Shown here: in pieces, positions 32,605 to 41,191 of the stretch
Position numbering within the stretch: position 1 is the first letter of the stretch
Layout of the letters: every line of letters begins with the position of its first letter
NCBI GenBank assembly: GCA_023259375.1
Contig: JAHFQC010000038.1
Coordinates: 1-42,355 of the forward strand
DNA: 42,355 nt
Reading direction: 5' to 3'
Source of the DNA: Alphaproteobacteria bacterium
GTDB taxonomy: Bacteria > Pseudomonadota > Alphaproteobacteria > Micropepsales > Micropepsaceae
Translations under genes and position numbers: made by a program
The notes under the pieces: model-generated
The model's database searches: none
Told to the model about the DNA's origin: nothing
What the model saw: the letters and a program-made list of their open reading frames with translations, nothing else

Positions 32605-35562
32605 CTAAAGCTTGTAGTGAACGCCGAGCGTGAAGCTGCGGCCGAGGCTGACCACGTCGAGGACCTGATCGGAATAGCGGCCACGCGTGCTGTAGGCCGT
32701 GTTCATCAGGTTGCTCGCCTCGAAGTAGGCATTGATGTTTTCGGTGATGTCGTAGCTCGTGCTGGCATCAAGCGTCCACCCGCCGTTGACGAACACAGGC
32801 TCCGAACCGAACTGCGTGCCCGAGCTCTGGCCCTGACCGAAGTTGTTGAGGTAGCTGTCGCGCCAGTTGGCGGCGAAGCGGATTTCGAAGCCGTCCTTGT
32901 CGTAGAAGGCGACGAAGTTCGCCGAGTCGGCCAGACCGGTGATGGCAAACGCGTTGGTGTTCAGGTTGGTCGGATCGTACGGCTTGTTGGACTGCACGAT
33001 CGTGCCGTTCAACTGATAGCCGAAGCCCGAGTCGCCGAACATGTGCTGCCACGCCAGTTCCAGGCCGTAGACGTTGGCGGTCGGACCGTTCACCGGTTGC
33101 GTCAGGGTGAACACGGCTGCCGATCCCGTCCAGGGATCGATCACGCTGTAAGGCGCGCGCGAATCCTTGCCATCCAGAATCACAGTCGACGTGCCGGTCA
33201 CGACGAAGTTGCTGATGCTCTTGAGGAACACGTTGCCGGACACATAGGAGTTCGGCGCGTAATACCATTCCGCCCCGACATCGAGGTTGTCGGACAGGAA
33301 CGGCTGTTCGCTCGGATTGCCGCCGGAGACACCCAGCGATCCCTTGCGGCCGCCCCAACCACTCTTGTTGGGCTTCAGATCGCTCAGGTTCGGACGGGTC
33401 ATCGTACGCGACGCGTCAAAGCGAACTTGCAGATCGTCGGTAACATTCAAGATCAAATCGAGGTTCGGCAGCAGATACTGATACGAGCTCTTCTCCGACG
33501 TGTTGGTGGAGTCGCCCATGGTGTACTGATAGGCCGTCTCGTCGCCCGACTGGATCGTCAGTCCGGTCAGCGGCTGGTCGATGCCGCGCGTATCGACATT
33601 GGTGTATTCGTACCGGACACCCGCATTGATCTTGAGCGGCATGCCGGCGAACTTGGTTTCGGTCGACACGTTCGCGAACAGGGCGGCGGAATCTTCGTAG
33701 ATCACCTGGTGGTTGCCCGCGGCGAACGAGGTGATCGCTGCCGGCGACATGCCGCCATAGGGATACTTGGCGAAATTGCAGCATCCCGAATTGAAGCCGG
33801 GTGTGCTCGGCGACAAGCTATTGAGATAGGCCCACTCGTCGGCCGCCGAGAAATTGATCAGATACGGGAGCGCGTTAGACGAATCCCACCCCGGCATAGC
33901 CGCGAGCGAGGTCGTGCCATGGAAGAGATTTGACGGCAAATGCACGCCCGTGGCGTTGCCCGAATCCGGACCATAGCCCGACCACATCTGCCAGCGGCTG
34001 CTTTCCCACGGGCCCCAATAGTCCATGTGGTAATGGTCGGAGACGTAGTTGCCGCCGAACTTGATGGTCAGATTGTCGTCCGTCCAATCGCCTTCGAGCT
34101 TGACCTGGTTGACGAAGTTGCGGTTGCGCGTGGCCGATGTCGTGGTCACATGCGAGCCCATGATGTCGGTGTCGGCGAATTCCGCCGCATTGCCGTTCGG
34201 GCCGATGCCTTTGTAGTAGGGCAGCGCCTTTCCGCCCGGCTGGATCACTTCGAAAGTCGTGCTGTTGTTGGTGCCGGCGCCCGCCACGCATTCGGCGTAC
34301 GACTTGGAGCAGCCGTAGCCGATGTCGGCGCTATACCCGCTCCAGTGATTGCCGGGGTTCAAGGACGATTGCGCCTGATCAAAGTCGAACGTCACCGTGA
34401 ACTTGTTGCTGACATTGTATTTGACGTTGAGGCCGACGTCGTAGGTCTGCTGGACGGCCATGTTCACGTTGTCGTCGAAGTCGGTCGGCGCGAAGCGCGT
34501 GAAGTCGGTGATCGTGCCGTTGGCCGACTGCTTGACGTTGCGCATTTCGTCGCTGTTGTTCCAGATGGCGAAGGCCAGTTGGTTCTCGTCGACCGTATCG
34601 CGCGCATAGTTGGCGTCGAGCGTGATCAGGAGTTTTTCGTTCGGCTGGTACTGCAGCGAAACGCGGGCGTTCTGGCGTTCTTCCTGGATCTGGTTGTGGT
34701 CGTAGCTCAGATCCTGGGTGAACCAGTTGGTCTTGTTAACTGGAACCGCGTTGATGTTGTAGTTTGCCGCCGTCGTGTCGCTGGAAATCGTCGAGCAATC
34801 GGGTCCGGTATAACCGGAGAGCTGGCACGGTTTGAGGGTCGTGTGGCCGATCCAGCCCCAGTTCGAGACCTGGACCTGCGTGGTGGCCAACTTCGAGTAC
34901 GCACCGGCGATCAGAAAGCCGACCTTGCCACCGAAGAAGGTGTCGCTGAACAGGAAGTTGCCGTTCGGCTCCATCCGTCCGTCATCGGGACGATACTTGT
35001 CGGAGACCGCTGCCGTGAGCGTCAGGCCGGGCTTGTCGAACGGATTCGGATACTTGACGTTGACGGTCGCGCCGATGGCGCCCGCGTTCAGATCGGCATG
35101 CGGGGTCTTGTAGACTTCCAACGCCTGAACCATGTCCGCCGACAGACCGCTGAAGTCGAAGGAGCGGCCGCCGGTGGCCGACGGAATGCGGCGACCGTTG
35201 AACAAGGTTTCGTTGAACGACGGGCCCATGCCGCGGACGGTGATCTGGGTCGCTTCACCGGTGGTCGTCACGTTCATCATCGATGCGCGTGTGATGGTCA
35301 CGCCAGGAATGCGCATCAAAGCCGAAGCCAAGTTCGCATCCGGGAACTTGCCGATATCTTCCATCGAAATAGCATCGACCAAGCCCGCCGATTCACGCTT
35401 GAGGTCCAAGCTGCGCTGCAACGAACCGCGGATGCCGGTGACGACCACCGTTTCCATCGACTGGGTGTTGTCCTGCGCCAGCGCTGGAACGGCTAGAAAG
35501 GACGATGCGCACGTCCCCGCCATCAAGAGCGTACGGACATCGAGTAGTTTGCGATATTTCAT
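32605..35562 (-). CDS. TonB-dependent outer-membrane receptor
   Basis: This 985-residue receptor has a signal peptide (cleavage near AVPALA/QDN, about residue 29), then ETVVVTGIRGSLQRSLDLKR, a plug domain (about 45-165: DAISMEDIGKFPDANLASAL, ITVRGMGPSFNETLFNGR, GAIGATVNV) and a large barrel of about 22 strands ending GRSFTLGVHYKL. The SLQRSLDLKR and IGKFPDANLAEAL-like motifs mark the large subfamily abundant in Caulobacterales and Sphingomonadales, often tied to oligosaccharide uptake. The ATG has GGGAGAG upstream. No sigma/anti-sigma or transporter gene is adjacent, so the ligand is unknown. Confidence 0.93.
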   Translation of the reverse strand: MKYRKLLDVRTLLMAGTCASSFLAVPALAQDNTQSMETVVVTGIRGSLQRSLDLKRESAGLVDAISMEDIGKFPDANLASALMRIPGVTITRASMMNVTTTGEATQITVRGMGPSFNETLFNGRRIPSATGGRSFDFSGLSADMVQALEVYKTPHADLNAGAIGATVNVKYPNPFDKPGLTLTAAVSDKYRPDDGRMEPNGNFLFSDTFFGGKVGFLIAGAYSKLATTQVQVSNWGWIGHTTLKPCQLSGYTGPDCSTISSDTTAANYNINAVPVNKTNWFTQDLSYDHNQIQEERQNARVSLQYQPNEKLLITLDANYARDTVDENQLAFAIWNNSDEMRNVKQSANGTITDFTRFAPTDFDDNVNMAVQQTYDVGLNVKYNVSNKFTVTFDFDQAQSSLNPGNHWSGYSADIGYGCSKSYAECVAGAGTNNSTTFEVIQPGGKALPYYKGIGPNGNAAEFADTDIMGSHVTTTSATRNRNFVNQVKLEGDWTDDNLTIKFGGNYVSDHYHMDYWGPWESSRWQMWSGYGPDSGNATGVHLPSNLFHGTTSLAAMPGWDSSNALPYLINFSAADEWAYLNSLSPSTPGFNSGCCNFAKYPYGGMSPAAITSFAAGNHQVIYEDSAALFANVSTETKFAGMPLKINAGVRYEYTNVDTRGIDQPLTGLTIQSGDETAYQYTMGDSTNTSEKSSYQYLLPNLDLILNVTDDLQVRFDASRTMTRPNLSDLKPNKSGWGGRKGSLGVSGGNPSEQPFLSDNLDVGAEWYYAPNSYVSGNVFLKSISNFVVTGTSTVILDGKDSRAPYSVIDPWTGSAAVFTLTQPVNGPTANVYGLELAWQHMFGDSGFGYQLNGTIVQSNKPYDPTNLNTNAFAITGLADSANFVAFYDKDGFEIRFAANWRDSYLNNFGQGQSSGTQFGSEPVFVNGGWTLDASTSYDITENINAYFEASNLMNTAYSTRGRYSDQVLDVVSLGRSFTLGVHYKL

Positions 35563-36214
35563 TAAGTCTCTCCCTGGTTGGGTTCATCGCCAGGGCTGGG
35601 CGTTTTTTGCGACCTCGTCTTCATTGTTGACCGTTACGGGACTTGCTCGCGGCACCGCTCGTCTCGAAGCGCGCACGACACCGCGCACGGGGCGAATACC
35701 CCGCGCCACACTGCAACTTGCGCTCTAGAGAGTAAGACCGAGGGCCGATGAGGCCTCAGCCGAAAGCAATTTCCATCACGGTTACATTTGCAGACTGGTC
35801 ATGCCCAACCCCTACGTGAACGCTACCATCACAGTCTGCTTGTCTGAGAATTCAAAATGAAAAACGGATCACGTAAAGGCAACGGCTGCGTTTGCACGGC
35901 CTCGTGGTAAAATGAGCACATTTCATGATACAATTTATACGTTTTGCTACAGATAAGAAAAAGCCAGTATTGACGGGCTCTTCTTCACTATCTGACTTTC
36001 GTTTTTCGCGAGCGAACGGCCGGCACCACGCGCATCTGCAACAAGGCTTCTTAGAGTGTAAGCGCGACAAAATTCTGTGACACATCCGCGAGGTCATTAT
36101 CTGCCGCGCGCGGGCCTGCTACACCGGGTCAGTGCTGATACAAATATACGTTTTGGCAAATACGGCCCGATCGGTCCGGACCAACAAAAAAGCCCGGGAT
36201 GATCCGGGCCTTTT
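35563..36214. other. 652-bp non-coding region upstream of the TonB receptor
   Basis: The stretch from about 35840 to 36080 is markedly AT-richer than the rest of the window. It contains an 8-bp inverted repeat (GCAGACTG 35790-35797 with CAGTCTGC 35832-35839), a LacI-like half-operator (35815-35828) and, at the right end, the hxlR terminator. An 81-codon open frame on the minus strand (35852-36097) looks non-coding. Confidence 0.55.
35815..35828. promoter_or_regulatory. Possible LacI-family operator upstream of the TonB receptor
   Basis: On the minus strand TGGTAGCGTTCACG fits TGNNANCGNTNNCA, the general LacI-family operator pattern, except for the last base. Its left half equals the TGGTAGCG half-site of the xylose-type operator known in Caulobacter. 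It lies about 250 bp upstream of the receptor start, within an 8-bp inverted repeat. No LacI-type gene is in the window. Confidence 0.3.
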
Positions 36215-36216
36215 TT
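36185..36216. terminator. Terminator after hxlR
   Basis: AAAAAAGCCCGGG and CCGGGCCTTTTTT form a GC stem with A/T flanks around GATGAT, usable in both directions. It reaches the stop codon of the minus-strand hxlR gene (36215-36217). Confidence 0.85.
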
Positions 36217-36571
36217 ATTCTGCTGCGATCTGGGTCGGCAGGCCGCCGATGCGCTTGATGTGGCGCGTGCCCCATTCGCATAACGGGCGCGTGGCGACGG
36301 CGAGTTCGGCGCCGAACGAGGTAATGGCGTACTCGACCCGCGGCGGCACTTCCTTGAAATCCCGGCGGCTGACGATGCCGTCGAGTTCCAGTTCCTTCAG
36401 CTCTTGGATCAGCATTTTCTCGCTGATGCCGACGACGGCGCGCCTGAGTTCGCCGAAACGCTTGGAACCCTGGTTCGACAGCGTCCACAGGATGAGGAAC
36501 TTCCATTTGCCGCCGATCACGGCGAGCGCCGCTTCGAGGCCGCAGGTGTAGGTCTTCTTGCGCTTGCGCAT
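36215..36571 (-). CDS. HxlR-family winged-helix transcriptional regulator
   Basis: This 118-residue protein shows the full HxlR pattern: an N-terminal cysteine (C10 in TYTCGLEAAL), IGGKWKFLILWTL, RFGELRRAVVGISEKMLIQELKELE, and the wing DFKEVPPRVEYAIT. In characterised relatives such as QorR and YodB the N-terminal Cys senses quinones or diamide. The ATG at 36571 is chosen because the family starts there; longer readings run through the operator repeats. It is divergent from an SDR oxidoreductase, the usual arrangement for a regulator of a detoxifying reductase. Confidence 0.92.
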   Translation of the reverse strand: MRKRKKTYTCGLEAALAVIGGKWKFLILWTLSNQGSKRFGELRRAVVGISEKMLIQELKELELDGIVSRRDFKEVPPRVEYAITSFGAELAVATRPLCEWGTRHIKRIGGLPTQIAAE

Positions 36572-36596
36572 CGACGCGCCTTTCCACGAACCAGCC

Positions 36597-36648
36597 CACA
36601 TACCAAAAAGTATGTGCCCCCGATGAGCACATACCAAAAGGTAGGTAC
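36597..36648. promoter_or_regulatory. Two operator-like repeats between hxlR and the SDR gene
   Basis: Site 1, CACATACCAAAAAGTATGTG (36597-36616), is a perfect 7-bp inverted repeat around CAAAAA. Site 2 (36628-36648) starts CACATACCAAAAGGTA and keeps the TACC-AAAA-GGTA symmetry. The repeats start 31 bp apart, three helical turns, so two dimers would bind the same DNA face. They lie 26-77 bp upstream of the hxlR start. Confidence 0.7.
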
Positions 36649-36717
36649 TGGTAGAGCCGATTTGTACTCCCCACATGGCATGTCACGCAACCGGAACCAT
36701 CGCAAAGGGCACACACC

Positions 36718-37470
36718 ATGTCAGGCAAACTGGACGGCAAGATCGCCGTCGTCACCGGCGGATCGACCGGCATCGGCCTCGCTATCGCCAAGGAATTCGT
36801 CGCCCAGGGCGCCTACGTCTTCATCACCGGCCGCCGCGCCGCGGAACTCGATCGTGCGGCAAAGGAAATCGGCCGCAACGTGACCGCCGTGCAGGGCGAC
36901 GTCGCCAAGCTCGAGGATCTCGACAAGCTTTATGACGCGGTAACCAAAGAAAAGGGCCGTGTCGACGTGCTCGTCGCCAATGCCGGCGTCGGCGAGTTCA
37001 AACCGACCGCGGAAGCGACACCGGAGCATTTCGACAAGATCTTCAACGTCAATGTCCGCGGCCTGTTCTTCACCGTGCAGAAGGCCGTCAAGCTCCTGAG
37101 CGACGGCGCCACCATCGTGCTCGTCGCCTCGAACGCGCAGTTTATGGGCATTCCAGGCTTCGCGGCCTATTCGGCTACCAAAGCGGCGGTACGCACTTTG
37201 GCGCGAAGCTGGGCTGCCGAATTCAAGGACCGCGGCATTCGCGTCAACACGCTGTCGCCCGGCCCGATCGACACGCCGATTTTCGATACCATTTCACCCG
37301 ACAAGAAAATGGTCGAGGCCGCCAAAGCCCAGTTCGTCGCGCAAGTCCCATTGGGCCGCATCGGCCAGCCCGAAGAGATGGGCAAAGCCGCTTTGTTCCT
37401 GGCCTCGAGCGACTCCAGTTTCTCGACCGGCATCGACCTCGTCGCCGATGGCGGCATGAGTCAAATCTGA
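36718..37470 (+). CDS. Short-chain dehydrogenase/reductase
   Basis: This 250-residue classical SDR has the cofactor loop TGGSTGIGLA (residues 13-22), ANAG (87-90), and the catalytic S138, Y151 and K155 (VASNAQ and YSATK). GRR after the second strand suggests NADP preference. It ends SSFSTGIDLVADGGMSQI, typical. The substrate is unknown; divergence from an HxlR regulator suggests induction by quinones or other electrophiles. The ATG at 36718 is 146 bp from the regulator start, across both operator repeats. Confidence 0.92.
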   Translation: MSGKLDGKIAVVTGGSTGIGLAIAKEFVAQGAYVFITGRRAAELDRAAKEIGRNVTAVQGDVAKLEDLDKLYDAVTKEKGRVDVLVANAGVGEFKPTAEATPEHFDKIFNVNVRGLFFTVQKAVKLLSDGATIVLVASNAQFMGIPGFAAYSATKAAVRTLARSWAAEFKDRGIRVNTLSPGPIDTPIFDTISPDKKMVEAAKAQFVAQVPLGRIGQPEEMGKAALFLASSDSSFSTGIDLVADGGMSQI

Positions 37471-37511
37471 ATTCCCGCGAAAGCAGCCTCCCCCTCCTCT
37501 TTCGCGGACCC

Positions 37512-37544
37512 AGCCCTCCGGAGCAATCCGGAGGGCTTTTTCTT
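37512..37544 (+). terminator. Terminator after the SDR gene
   Basis: AGCCCTCCGGA (37512-37522) and TCCGGAGGGCT (37527-37537) form an 11-bp perfect stem with a GCAA tetraloop, followed by TTTTCTT. It shares the CCGGA-GCRA-TCCGG core of the rplI terminators. Confidence 0.92.
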
Positions 37545-37620
37545 GCGCGTCCGCATCGCACCTTCACAGCGGCCCGGCAAAGCGTCATCTTTCGCAGCGA
37601 TGGTGTCGCGGGAGGGTGCG

Positions 37621-38694
37621 TTGCGCGTTTGGAATTTGTCTGGCGCCGTGGTGGGCGCGTTGATGGCCGCCGTTCCGGCCCATGCCGATTATCACGGCAC
37701 CGAACAGTTCGCCGCGCTGGCGCTCAAATGCGTGCACAGCGAATATCCCAACAAGATCGGCCTCGTGTACAACAACGACACCGAGGTGGCGCCGCCGCGC
37801 CTTCGAACCCCTGCCTTCTACGGTTGCTTCGACTGGCATTCGTCCGTCCACGGCCATTGGCTGTTGGCGCGCCTGGCGCGGCTTTATCCCGATGCGCCTT
37901 ATGCCAAGGACGTGCGTGCCGCGCTCGACCAAAGTCTGACCGCCGCCAATATCGCCGGCGAAGTGCGCGCCCTGTCGACACCCGGCCAAGCCTCGTTCGA
38001 GCGCCCTTATGGTTTATCGTGGGCGTTGGCGCTGGCCGAGGAGTTGGCGCAGTTCAACGACCCGCAAGGCAAAGCCTGGAGCGCGAACTTCGCGCCGCTG
38101 GCGGCACTCGCGGCCGATCGCCTGAAGACGTGGCTGCCGAAGCTCTATTATCCCATCCGCAACGGCGAACACACCAACACCGCGTTCGGGCTCGGGCTGG
38201 CACTCGATTACGCCAACGCCTCCGGCGACAAACCCTTTGCCGCACTCATTGCCGAACGTGCTCGCGGCTACTACAGCAACGACACGTCCTGCCCGCTCAC
38301 TTACGAGCCCAGCGGCGAGGATTTCCTCAGCCCGTGCCTCAGCGAAGCCGCCCTGATGGCGCGTGTGCTGCCGCAGAAAGAATACGGCAAATGGCTGGCG
38401 CGCTTCCTGCCGCAAATTCCGAAAGACGGCGGCACGGCGTGGCTCAAGATCGGCGTCGTCACCGACCGCTCCGATCCGCGCCTTGCCCATCTCGACGGCC
38501 TCAATCTCTCGCGCGCCTGGATGCTGGACAAGATCGCCAGCGCCCTGCCGCAGTTCGACAAGCGCCGCGCCGCCCTCGCCGCCACCGCCAAAGCCCACGC
38601 CGATGCGACGCTGCCGTTCGTCACCGGCGAGCATTACGAAGGCGGCCATTGGCTCGGGACGTTCGCGATCTATTACCTGACGTCGCGGCGGTGA
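37621..38694 (+). CDS. DUF2891 family protein, probably secreted
   Basis: About 357 residues. The TTG at 37621 gives a clean signal peptide (VWNLSGAVVGALMAAVPAHA) and has GGAGGG four bases upstream; ATG 37600 and an earlier in-frame start are alternatives. The core shows the DUF2891 pattern: ALKCVHSEYPNK at the start, PAFYGCFDWHSSVHGHWLLARL, then RPYGLSWALALAEEL, NTAFGLGLALDYA, YEPSGEDFLSPCLSEAALMARVL and GGHWLGTFAIYYLT at the end. The all-helical, His- and Trp-rich layout resembles an alpha/alpha-barrel such as sugar-processing enzymes, but no activity is established that I know of. Confidence 0.82.
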   Translation: MRVWNLSGAVVGALMAAVPAHADYHGTEQFAALALKCVHSEYPNKIGLVYNNDTEVAPPRLRTPAFYGCFDWHSSVHGHWLLARLARLYPDAPYAKDVRAALDQSLTAANIAGEVRALSTPGQASFERPYGLSWALALAEELAQFNDPQGKAWSANFAPLAALAADRLKTWLPKLYYPIRNGEHTNTAFGLGLALDYANASGDKPFAALIAERARGYYSNDTSCPLTYEPSGEDFLSPCLSEAALMARVLPQKEYGKWLARFLPQIPKDGGTAWLKIGVVTDRSDPRLAHLDGLNLSRAWMLDKIASALPQFDKRRAALAATAKAHADATLPFVTGEHYEGGHWLGTFAIYYLTSRR

Positions 38695-38698
38695 GAGG

Positions 38699-39829
38699 CT
38701 AGCCCCCCACCGTCACGCCGACCAGTTTGCCGATGGCGAACGTGATCGCCGCCGCGCCGTAGCCGAACGTCAGCGAGCGGAAGGCAAGCCGCACCATCGA
38801 GCCGCCGGTGAACAGCGCCGTGGCGCCGCCAATGGTCATCAGGGCAAGGCCGGAGACGCCCAGGCTCGCCAGTACCGCATTGGTGCCGCTCATGCCGAAG
38901 ATGAACGGCAAAATCGGGAAGATCGCGCCGGAACAGAACAATCCGAACGAGGTCGCCGCCGCCGTCCACGGTGAGCCGCCCAGTTCGGACGGATCGATGC
39001 CGAGTTCTTCGCGCGCCAAGGTATCGAGGGCGCTGTCCTTATTGACGATAAGCTGGTTCGCCATGGTGCGCGCGGTTTCTTCCGGAAGTCCTTTGGCCTG
39101 ATAGATCAGCGCCAGCTCTTCCATTTCTTCTTCCGGCGCCTGCGCCAGCTCTTCGGCTTCGGTCGCAATCTGGCGTTCGAAGCTTTCGCGCGCCGTGGCA
39201 ACGGACAGCCATTCGCCCATCGCCATCGAACAGGCGCCCGCCGCCAAACCCGCAAGCCCCGTCAGCAGCACGACATGCGAATTGGCTACCGCTCCGGCGA
39301 CGCCCATCACGAGGCTCATGTTCGAAACCAGACCGTCGTTGGCGCCCAAGACCGCGGCCCGCAGTGCATTGCCGCCGAGGCCGCGATGGCGTCCTTCCAG
39401 CCTCGCCAGCGTCCCGCTTTCGAGCTTGCCGCCGTTGTCCGCCATCGCATTGATGATGCGCGCGTGACTGCGTTCGGCCTGCGGCAGACCGCCGGCGACG
39501 GCTTCGCTCTGATTGTCGTAGGAGCCCGAATCCATCCGCTCCTGGGCGTTGATGGTAGGCAGCACCAGACCCGGCCCGAAGCGATGCGCCATCCAGATCA
39601 GGATGCGGCTGCGCAGCGACGGCTTCAGCCGTGGCGCAGCATGGCCGATCTTCTCCAGTTCGCGCGCCCAGAAGGCGGCGTGTTCGTCTTCGACATCGGC
39701 GAGTTTTCGATAAATGCCGGCGAGCTGCGGATTCTGCTCGGCATCGGCCAGTGCGCGATAAAGTGCGGCGGAATCGACTTCCCCTTGGATATTGGCGGTG
39801 TAACGGGTCTGCGGATTGCTTTCGGCCAT
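38699..39829 (-). CDS. mbfA: Membrane-bound ferritin/VIT1 iron transporter (MbfA-like)
   Basis: This 376-residue protein has an N-terminal erythrin-like ferritin domain (about 10-150) with LYRALADAEQNP and DVEDEHAAFWARELEK supplying the diiron Glu/His ligands. A VIT1/CCC1 transporter domain follows (about 160-376: LRAAVLGANDGLVSNMSLVMGVAGA, AGACSMAMGEWLSV, LGIDPSELGGSPWTAAATSF). Characterised MbfA proteins export iron and protect against peroxide, and are repressed by Irr in rhizobia; no Irr box was seen here. ATG 39829 has GGAAGGA upstream and is preferred to a longer start. Confidence 0.9.
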   Translation of the reverse strand: MAESNPQTRYTANIQGEVDSAALYRALADAEQNPQLAGIYRKLADVEDEHAAFWARELEKIGHAAPRLKPSLRSRILIWMAHRFGPGLVLPTINAQERMDSGSYDNQSEAVAGGLPQAERSHARIINAMADNGGKLESGTLARLEGRHRGLGGNALRAAVLGANDGLVSNMSLVMGVAGAVANSHVVLLTGLAGLAAGACSMAMGEWLSVATARESFERQIATEAEELAQAPEEEMEELALIYQAKGLPEETARTMANQLIVNKDSALDTLAREELGIDPSELGGSPWTAAATSFGLFCSGAIFPILPFIFGMSGTNAVLASLGVSGLALMTIGGATALFTGGSMVRLAFRSLTFGYGAAAITFAIGKLVGVTVGG

Positions 39830-39899
39830 GGTGTCCTTCCCTCGCCCGAACCTACCCGTTTTCACCCAAAAGCAAAACGCGTGTGCTACAACTTACGGC

Positions 39900-40631
39900 A
39901 TGAAACTCGCGGTCTTGTCCGATATCCACGGCAATCTCGGCGCGCTCGATGCGGTGCTGGCCGATTGCGCCGCCCGCGGCGTCGAGACCATCGTCAATCT
40001 CGGCGACATCCTGTCGGGCCCGCTGCAGCCGGCGGCCACCGCGGCGCGGCTGATGGCGCTCGACCTGCCGACGATCCGCGGCAATCACGAACGCCAGCTT
40101 CTGGAAGACGACTGCGCCGCCATGGGCCCGTCCGACCGTCACGCTTTGGCCGAGCTGGACGAGCGCGCCCTGCAATGGATTACGGCCGTGCCGGTGTGGC
40201 TGCAGATCGGCGACATTTATCTCTGTCACGGCCGCCCCGGCGACGACATGCGCTATCTGCTCGAAACGGTGGAACCGTCGGGCGCCCGCGCCGCGACGAT
40301 GGCCGAAGTCAGCGAACGCCTCGAAGGCATCGATGCGCGCCTGATCCTGTGCGGTCATTCGCATATGCCTCGCGTGATGCGGCTCGATGACGGACGCCAG
40401 GCCGTCAACCCCGGCAGCGTCGGACTTCCCGCGTACGGCTGGGACTGGCCGCACAATCACAAAATGGAAACCGGCACGCCGCACGCCCGCTATGCCGTGA
40501 TTGCAACGGCGGCCGACGGGTACGCCGTCGAACTCGTTTCAGTCACCTACGATTGGGACGCTGCCGCCGCGCGTGCCGAAGCCAACGGCCGCCCCGAATG
40601 GGCCAAGGCGCTGCGAACCGGGCGGGTGTGA
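39900..40631 (+). CDS. Metallophosphoesterase (YfcE/MJ0936-like)
   Basis: This 243-residue calcineurin-like phosphoesterase has all metal-binding blocks: SDIHGN (residues 7-12), NLGDILSGP, RGNHERQ, CHGRPGDD and CGHSHMPRV. NPGSVGLP follows, as in small phosphodiesterases. The physiological substrate is unknown. The start MKLAVLSDIHGNLGAL is the natural family start. It is divergent from mbfA, with only 70 bp between the two start codons, so the promoters overlap or adjoin. Confidence 0.9.
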   Translation: MKLAVLSDIHGNLGALDAVLADCAARGVETIVNLGDILSGPLQPAATAARLMALDLPTIRGNHERQLLEDDCAAMGPSDRHALAELDERALQWITAVPVWLQIGDIYLCHGRPGDDMRYLLETVEPSGARAATMAEVSERLEGIDARLILCGHSHMPRVMRLDDGRQAVNPGSVGLPAYGWDWPHNHKMETGTPHARYAVIATAADGYAVELVSVTYDWDAAAARAEANGRPEWAKALRTGRV

Positions 40632-40641
40632 GGAAGGGATT

Positions 40642-41106
40642 ATGCGCACCATAGTATTGGGATTGATGCTCGCGATGGCGCTTCCGGCTGCAGCCAAACC
40701 GCCCGCCACACCAAAAGAACCGGAGCCCGCCGTCCTCAAGCACGCCGGCGACATTTGCAAGCCGATCGGCGGCTTCGGCCGCGTATTCGGCCGCGGCTAC
40801 GGTCATGTCGATGCCATGGCGGGTGATGACTGGGCGCCCTTCGAGAGACTCAGCATTGAAGAGGGCGCGATCACTGCCGAGGCGACATTCCGCGGTGCCG
40901 GCGACAGTATCGAAGACGATGCGGCGCTGGCCGAGAAATTCCTCAAAAAGCTCGATCATGCGATCGAAGCGAAAGGCAAGTTCAAGCATCACGAAACCCG
41001 CGGCAACGCGCGACGCTACTCGACCGGCAAGGAAGAAGGCACCGGCATCGTGCTCGAACTGCACCAGGAACAGGAACTCATCGTCGCAGTGTGCTCGCAG
41101 GAGTGA
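40642..41106 (+). CDS. Small secreted protein of unknown function
   Basis: The 154 residues open with a signal peptide (RTIVLGLMLAMALPAAA, cleavage near residue 18), leaving a hydrophilic domain of about 135 residues. It contains a Gly/Phe stretch (GGFGRVFGRGYGH), an acidic middle and a His/Lys-rich region (KFKHHETRGNARRYSTGKEE). Cysteines near residues 39 and 151 could pair. AGGAAGGG precedes the ATG. It starts 10 bp after the phosphoesterase stop and is probably co-transcribed with it. No family was recognised. Confidence 0.65.
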   Translation: MRTIVLGLMLAMALPAAAKPPATPKEPEPAVLKHAGDICKPIGGFGRVFGRGYGHVDAMAGDDWAPFERLSIEEGAITAEATFRGAGDSIEDDAALAEKFLKKLDHAIEAKGKFKHHETRGNARRYSTGKEEGTGIVLELHQEQELIVAVCSQE

Positions 41107-41191
41107 AGAACACGGCGGCGGGACCGTACCGTTCGGGTCATGGAATGGCCGCAGTCACTCGCCGCGATGCGCCACAGGGGGGGGTAATATT

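Noticed and set aside
33940..35496. 518-codon plus-strand frame opposite the TonB receptor
   Set aside because: Shadow frame of a well-supported receptor gene; no family features.
35852..36097. 81-codon minus-strand frame in the AT-rich receptor upstream region
   Set aside because: Start lacks a ribosome-binding site, the product is Cys/Arg-rich without a domain, and codon use is unlike real neighbours.
39830..39899. Irr-type iron control element before mbfA
   Set aside because: No TTTAGAA-like inverted repeat is visible in the 70-bp divergent gap.
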